Shown here: positions 4,364-7,990 of the stretch, in pieces
Position numbering within the stretch: position 1 is the stretch's first letter
How the letters are laid out: every line of letters begins with the position of its first letter
Assembly: GCA_015232955.1 (NCBI GenBank)
Contig: JADFYS010000087.1
Coordinates: forward strand, 1 to 7,990
Length of the DNA stretch: 7,990 nt
Direction of reading: 5' to 3'
Source: Gammaproteobacteria bacterium
Lineage (GTDB): Bacteria > Pseudomonadota > Gammaproteobacteria > Thiohalomonadales > Thiohalomonadaceae
Notes under the pieces: model-generated
The model's database searches: none
What the model was told of the DNA's origin: nothing
What the model saw: only the letters and a program-made list of their open reading frames with translations
Translations under genes and position numbers: made by a program

Positions 4364-5347
4364 ATGAACGAATCGATCTTTTATGGCATGGGTCTAAACT
4401 ATCTGTTTAACTTCTGGACCGGTTTAACCGTTGCAGCCCTCTTTCTGCTCAAGGGTGCGGTACGGTTTGTGCCGCAGAATCGCGCCTTTATCATCGAACG
4501 CTTTGGTCGCTATCACAAGACGATGACCGCCGGTCTCAATTTTATGGTGCCGTTTATCGACAGAATTGCTGCGGATCGCAATCTTAAGGAGCAGGCGATC
4601 AATATCGCCAAGCAGAGTGCGATCACCGCCGACAATATCAGTCTCGGGATCGACGGTATCCTCTATATTAAGGTAATTGATCCCTACAAGGCGACTTATG
4701 GTGTGGATACCTATGATTTTGCGGTGAGTCAACTTGCCCAGACCACGATGCGCTCCGAGATCGGAAAGCTCGAGCTGGATAAGACCTTTGAAGAGCGGGA
4801 TTCGCTCAATATCAATATCGTAGCAGCGATCAATAAGGCGTCTGAGCCGTGGGGGGTGCAGGTGTTGCGTTACGAGATTAAGGATATCGATCCCCCCAAC
4901 TCGGTACTCAATGCGATGGAGCAGCAGATGCGGGCAGAGCGGGAGAAGCGGGCGGCAATTCTCGAATCAGAGGGGATGCGTCAGGCGGCGATCAACCGTG
5001 CCGAAGGGGAGAAGAAGGCGATCGTCCTTGCCGCCGAGGCGAGCAAGAGTGAGATGGTGTTAAAGGCGCAGGGAGAGGCGGAAGCGATTACCACCGTCGC
5101 CACAGCCCGGGCAGAGGCACTGACAATTATCGGCAAGAGCGCTGCCACCTTTGAAGGAGAGAAGGCGGTACAGCTGGAGCTGGCGACAGAGGCGATCGCC
5201 GCCAAGGCGAAGATCGCCAAAGAGGGGACGATTGTGCTAATGGATGGCAACAAGAGCGAGGCGGGGAGTGTAGTGACCGAGGCGGTGGCCATTGTCGCGG
5301 CGATGAATCGTAGTGAAGCCTTTCGCCCCGCGGTGAGTGATGCGTAG
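4364..5347 (+). CDS. qmcA: SPFH/stomatin-like membrane protein QmcA (paraslipin)
   Basis: The 327-residue protein is a member of the SPFH (stomatin/prohibitin/flotillin/HflK-C) family, close to E. coli QmcA. These proteins form large oligomeric cages in the inner membrane linked to membrane organisation and protease control. One N-terminal membrane helix (about 13-30) is followed by the SPFH domain (FVPQNRAFIIERFGRYHKT from 35, GIDGILYIKVIDPYKATYGV, TTMRSEIGKLELDKTFEERD at 127-146). An Ala/Glu/Lys-rich coiled coil runs from about 185 to 290, with EREKRAAILESEGMRQAAI. AGGGG six bases before the ATG sets the start. nfeD follows after 10 bases, the standard SPFH-NfeD pairing. Confidence 0.93.
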   Translation: MNESIFYGMGLNYLFNFWTGLTVAALFLLKGAVRFVPQNRAFIIERFGRYHKTMTAGLNFMVPFIDRIAADRNLKEQAINIAKQSAITADNISLGIDGILYIKVIDPYKATYGVDTYDFAVSQLAQTTMRSEIGKLELDKTFEERDSLNINIVAAINKASEPWGVQVLRYEIKDIDPPNSVLNAMEQQMRAEREKRAAILESEGMRQAAINRAEGEKKAIVLAAEASKSEMVLKAQGEAEAITTVATARAEALTIIGKSAATFEGEKAVQLELATEAIAAKAKIAKEGTIVLMDGNKSEAGSVVTEAVAIVAAMNRSEAFRPAVSDA

Positions 5348-5357
5348 GGGCTGAACG

Positions 5358-5858
5358 GTGCTCGAATACTTTCAGACACACCCTGAGACCTTCTGGTTCT
5401 GCCTCGGGTTTCTTCTGCTTACAGTAGAGACCTTGATTCTGGGGATGAGTACCGGGGTGATCCTCTTTGCCGGGGTGGCAGCACTCCTTACCGGGGGGCT
5501 GATCTGGTCGGGACTGCTCCCCGGAGATCTCCTCTGGGGGATTGGTGGCTTTGGGGTCAGTTCGCTGCTCCTGACGCTGCTGTTGTGGCGCCCTTTCCTC
5601 GCCCTGCAGCGCCAGGGGGATCCCCCAAACCGAGATCGCAGCAGTGATTTTATCGGGCACCGTTTTCGTCTGCAGCAGCAGGTTAGCCAGACAGAGCCGG
5701 GCGAGACCGACTACTCCGGCATCACCTGGCGGGTCGAGCTGGATGAGAGTGAAGAGTCGCTGCTGTTGGAGTCGGGGGTGCTGGTTGAAGTGCGCTCCCT
5801 TACCGCCGGCTGTTTTCGGGTAGGGCGGGTCGGGGACAGGGCAGGGCACGACTCCTGA
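5358..5858 (+). CDS. NfeD-like membrane protein, QmcA partner (YbbJ type)
   Basis: The 166-residue product is a short NfeD-family protein of the E. coli YbbJ kind. These are paired with SPFH proteins and are thought to assist or anchor their assembly in the inner membrane. After a polar start, hydrophobic helices fall at about 11-28, 31-52 and 57-78. A C-terminal soluble domain follows from about residue 97, with GITWRVELDES, GVLVEV and LTAGCFRVGRV typical of the NfeD OB fold. Translation starts at GTG (5358), with AGGGG (5346-5350) seven bases upstream. The gap to qmcA is 10 bases. Its TGA stop overlaps the proposed CTG start of murJ. Confidence 0.88.
   Translation: MLEYFQTHPETFWFCLGFLLLTVETLILGMSTGVILFAGVAALLTGGLIWSGLLPGDLLWGIGGFGVSSLLLTLLLWRPFLALQRQGDPPNRDRSSDFIGHRFRLQQQVSQTEPGETDYSGITWRVELDESEESLLLESGVLVEVRSLTAGCFRVGRVGDRAGHDS
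5843..5846 (+). promoter_or_regulatory. Ribosome binding site supporting a CTG start for murJ
   Basis: AGGG lies eight bases before the CTG at 5855, and the CTG shares a CTGA overlap with the nfeD stop. No ATG, GTG or TTG occurs in the murJ frame between this point and the ATG at 5900. Confidence 0.45.
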
Positions 5859-7420
5859 GCGGTTCCGCTCTTCTACGCTCTGGCGCAATCGTCGGGGCGA
5901 TGACCCTGATTTCGCGTCTGCTCGGCTTTAGTCGCGATCTTGTTTTTGCCAACATATTTGGTGCGGGAGCAGCGACCGACGCCTTCTTTGTCGCCTTTAA
6001 GATCCCCAACTTTCTCCGTCGTCTCTTTGCCGAAGGGGCGTTCTCCCAAGCGTTTATCCCGGTTCTTGCAGAAGAGCGCCAGAAGCTGGGGGATGCGGGG
6101 GTACGCCGGTTGGTGGCAGCGACAGTGGGGACGCTGGGGGTGATTCTTCTCATCATCACCCTGCTTGCGGTGGTGGGAGCAGAGGGTTTGATCTATCTCT
6201 TCGCTCCGGGCTTTCATGGCGAGGCAGAGAAGTTTACTCTGGCGACTGAGATGCTGCGCATCACCTTCCCCTACCTCTTCTTTATCTCACTCACCGCCCT
6301 CGCGGCTGCCATTCTTAACAGTTATGGCCGGTTTGCTATCCCTGCACTCACCCCCATCTGGCTCAATCTGGTGCTCATCGGTGCGGCGTTGGGCTTCACC
6401 GCCCACTTTCAGCCACCGATTATGGCGCTGGCATGGGGGGTGCTGGTGGCAGGGGTGGTGCAGCTTCTGTTTCAGCTGCCCTCCCTCTACGGTTTGGGTC
6501 TGCTCCCTCGTCCACGCTGGGGGTGGCGCGATAGTGGGGTACGCAAGATCCTGCGCCTGATGCTGCCGGCGATCTTCGGCTCCTCAGTGGCGCAGATCAA
6601 TCTCCTGCTGGATACGGTGATCGCCTCTTTTCTGATCTCGGGTAGTGTCTCCTGGCTCTACTATTCAGACCGTCTGGTGGAGTTTCCGTTGGGGCTGTTC
6701 GGCATCGCCTTGGCAACAGTCATCCTCCCTGCACTCTCCCGTCACCACGCCGCGGCCGATCCCGAAACCTATAGCGCCACCCTCGACTGGGGGCTGCGCT
6801 GGGTGATGGTGACCGGAGTCCCGGCAGCAATCGGTCTGGCACTGCTCGCCACCCCCATTCTCACTACCCTGTTTCAGTATGGCGCCTTTGCCGCAGATGA
6901 TGTCGCTATGTCCTCTCTCAGCCTAATGGCCTACGCCTTTGGTCTCCCTGCCTTTATGTTGGTGAAGGTGCTCGCCCCCGGCTTCTATGCGCGGCAGGAT
7001 ACCCGTACCCCGGTCCGTTTCGGGGTGATCGCCATGGTGGCGAATATGGGGCTGAATCTCCTCTTTGTCCTGACCATTATCGCTGCCGGGTGGCAGGGTG
7101 CCCATGCCGGCCTCGCCCTCGCTACGGTCTGTTCGGCATCGCTCAACGCCTTTCTTCTCTATCGCCATCTGCGGCGAGAGGGGATCTTGATTCTGGGCGA
7201 GGGGTGGCGGCTGTTTCTACTTCGTCTACTGGTGGGCAATGTTGCAATGGCGGCGACTATCCTCTATCTCGATCATGGAGCCGGTTTCTGGCTGGAGGCC
7301 TCTCTGATGCAGCGGGGAACGCAACTGCTGTTGGAGATTACTGCGGCTGCTGCTGCCTATTTTTTCACCCTCTGGCTGTTACGGATGCCGCTGACGATGC
7401 TCTCGGCAAGGCGATTGTAA
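5855..7420 (+). CDS. murJ: Lipid II flippase MurJ (MviN)
   Basis: MurJ is the multi-helix inner-membrane MOP-superfamily transporter that flips lipid II to the periplasmic face for peptidoglycan synthesis. Visible family signatures include GFSRDLVFANIFGAG, ATDAFFVAFKIPNFLRR, FAEGAFSQAFIPVL, SWLYYSDRLVEFPLG and KVLAPGFYARQDT. With a CTG start at 5855 the protein is 521 residues (E. coli 511). R21, R27, D42, R55 and R273 then line up with the essential E. coli R18, R24, D39, R52 and R270. The ATG at 5900 gives 506 residues but removes SALLRSGAIVGA, which corresponds to the first half of helix 1 in E. coli (LLKSLAAVSS). That segment is clearly homologous, so translation must begin upstream. CTG with a CTGA overlap and AGGG upstream is the only NTG available; a sequence error is the alternative. 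The stop is 7 bases from the convergent yaiI stop. Confidence 0.93.
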   Translation: MSGSALLRSGAIVGAMTLISRLLGFSRDLVFANIFGAGAATDAFFVAFKIPNFLRRLFAEGAFSQAFIPVLAEERQKLGDAGVRRLVAATVGTLGVILLIITLLAVVGAEGLIYLFAPGFHGEAEKFTLATEMLRITFPYLFFISLTALAAAILNSYGRFAIPALTPIWLNLVLIGAALGFTAHFQPPIMALAWGVLVAGVVQLLFQLPSLYGLGLLPRPRWGWRDSGVRKILRLMLPAIFGSSVAQINLLLDTVIASFLISGSVSWLYYSDRLVEFPLGLFGIALATVILPALSRHHAAADPETYSATLDWGLRWVMVTGVPAAIGLALLATPILTTLFQYGAFAADDVAMSSLSLMAYAFGLPAFMLVKVLAPGFYARQDTRTPVRFGVIAMVANMGLNLLFVLTIIAAGWQGAHAGLALATVCSASLNAFLLYRHLRREGILILGEGWRLFLLRLLVGNVAMAATILYLDHGAGFWLEASLMQRGTQLLLEITAAAAAYFFTLWLLRMPLTMLSARRL

Positions 7421-7427
7421 TTAGGTT

Positions 7428-7877
7428 TTATGGTAAGCGCTGCTGCAGCCAGGTATCGAGATGGTTGGCGAAGGCCTGGCGATCACTCTGGTTGAGGGGG
7501 GGTGGGCCACCGGTGTTTACACCGCTGGAGCGAAGGGTCTCCATAAAATCGCGCATCACCAGGCGGTCGCGAATATTATTTTCGGTGAAGACGGTTCCAC
7601 GAGGGGTGAGCACGGTCGCCTCTTTGGCGATCACCTCCGCCGCTAACGGGATGTCACTGGTGATGACCAGATCACCACTCTCCACCCGTTTGACAATCTC
7701 GTTATCGGCGATGTCAAAACCCTGAGCCACCCGAACCATGGTAATATTCGCCGCCCGAGGCAGAGAGAGTGGCTGGTTGGCCACCAGCGTCAGCGCAATC
7801 CCGGTCCGTTTAGCGGCTCGGAACAGGATCTCTTTTATCACCACCGGACAGGCGTCTGCATCGACCCAAATTTTCAC
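7428..7877 (-). CDS. YaiI/YqxD-family protein (UPF0178, DUF188)
   Basis: The 149-residue soluble protein is a full-length member of the UPF0178 family, whose function is unproven; a PIN-like, possibly nuclease fold has been suggested. It starts MKIWVDADACPVVIKEIL, with two aspartates typical of the family. It also has ANQPLSLP (34-41), GFDIADNEIV (53-62), LVITSDIPLAAEVI (70-83), LTPRGTVFTENNI and SSGVNTGGPPPL near the end, all hallmark blocks. Translation starts at GTG (7877), with AGGAG seven bases upstream. An ATG four bases earlier is in another frame. Convergent with murJ, with only 7 bases between stops and no clear terminator. Confidence 0.92.
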   Translation of the reverse strand: MKIWVDADACPVVIKEILFRAAKRTGIALTLVANQPLSLPRAANITMVRVAQGFDIADNEIVKRVESGDLVITSDIPLAAEVIAKEATVLTPRGTVFTENNIRDRLVMRDFMETLRSSGVNTGGPPPLNQSDRQAFANHLDTWLQQRLP

Positions 7878-7909
7878 TCATCGACTCCTCTTGAGCATTA
7901 TCCTTCAGG

Positions 7910-7990
7910 GATTATCCTAAAATCCGCAGTTGGATACCGTGAAGGGTGCGTTTGTGGCGGTGCAGTGCAAGGCACAACGACGCGTAATAG
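7910..7990 (+). repeat. End repeat, right copy (runs off the window)
   Basis: These 81 bases match the minus strand of 164-292 at 78 positions, lacking only that copy's 48-bp insertion. The window ends inside the repeat, 33 bases after the start of yaiI's upstream region. As in the left copy, one frame reads a short conserved peptide (PKIRSW) to a TGA stop, but here it is not attached to a gene. Confidence 0.9.

Noticed and set aside
5127..5888. Long minus-strand frame of 253 codons
   Set aside because: It is Pro/Arg/Gln-rich antisense of qmcA and nfeD, with no domain; both sense genes are clear.
5900..7420. ATG 5900 as the murJ start
   Set aside because: It cuts off half of the first membrane helix, whose sequence is clearly present and homologous just upstream.
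7090..7725. Plus-strand 211-codon frame
   Set aside because: It crosses from murJ into the antisense of the YaiI gene in the wrong frame, so it is a shadow of both.

Overview
The window carries an ordinary set of chromosomal housekeeping genes from a gammaproteobacterium, with non-coding gaps that are unusually rich in small repeats and miniature mobile elements. The thiS-thiG-trmB order, the QmcA/NfeD pair, a gammaproteobacterial-type MurJ and a sigma-54 activator all fit that class. A purple-sulfur or sulfur-oxidising lineage is possible but is only an impression. No phage, plasmid or CRISPR genes are visible.

Layout. Positions 1-292 are a repeat composite made of an imperfect terminal inverted repeat, three CATCCATG-core palindromes and a duplicated hairpin module. 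Its right end supplies the last codons of trmB. Minus-strand thiS, thiG and trmB (2083 down to 260) form a thiazole-synthesis and tRNA-modification operon. A plus-strand tRNA-Gly(CCC) gene lies at 2272-2345, with a decayed miniature element directly in front of it. A palindromic terminator separates it from a minus-strand sigma-54 activator with a Cys/His-rich PAS domain (2381-3694). Divergent from the activator is a small unit not covered by a standard gene call: a triplet of TGACAG half-sites, a -24/-12 promoter, a 41-residue single-pass membrane protein (3899-4024) and a strong terminator. Next come a 92-bp miniature transposon with perfect 17-bp inverted ends and an 8-bp target duplication, sitting inside an older repeat copy. 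The plus-strand run qmcA-nfeD-murJ (4364-7420) follows, then a convergent YaiI-family gene (7428-7877). The window closes with a second copy of the start-side repeat in inverted orientation (7910-7990).

How the parts relate. ThiS and ThiG make the thiazole phosphate of thiamine, and TrmB methylates tRNA. QmcA and NfeD form a membrane SPFH/OB-fold partnership, and MurJ flips lipid II; the three are tightly packed and probably co-transcribed. The activator, the half-sites, the -24/-12 promoter and the small membrane protein look like one self-contained regulatory circuit. This circuit is the best candidate for undescribed biology here. The repeats at both ends are almost identical and inverted, so the window may be an assembly contig that broke at a repeat family.
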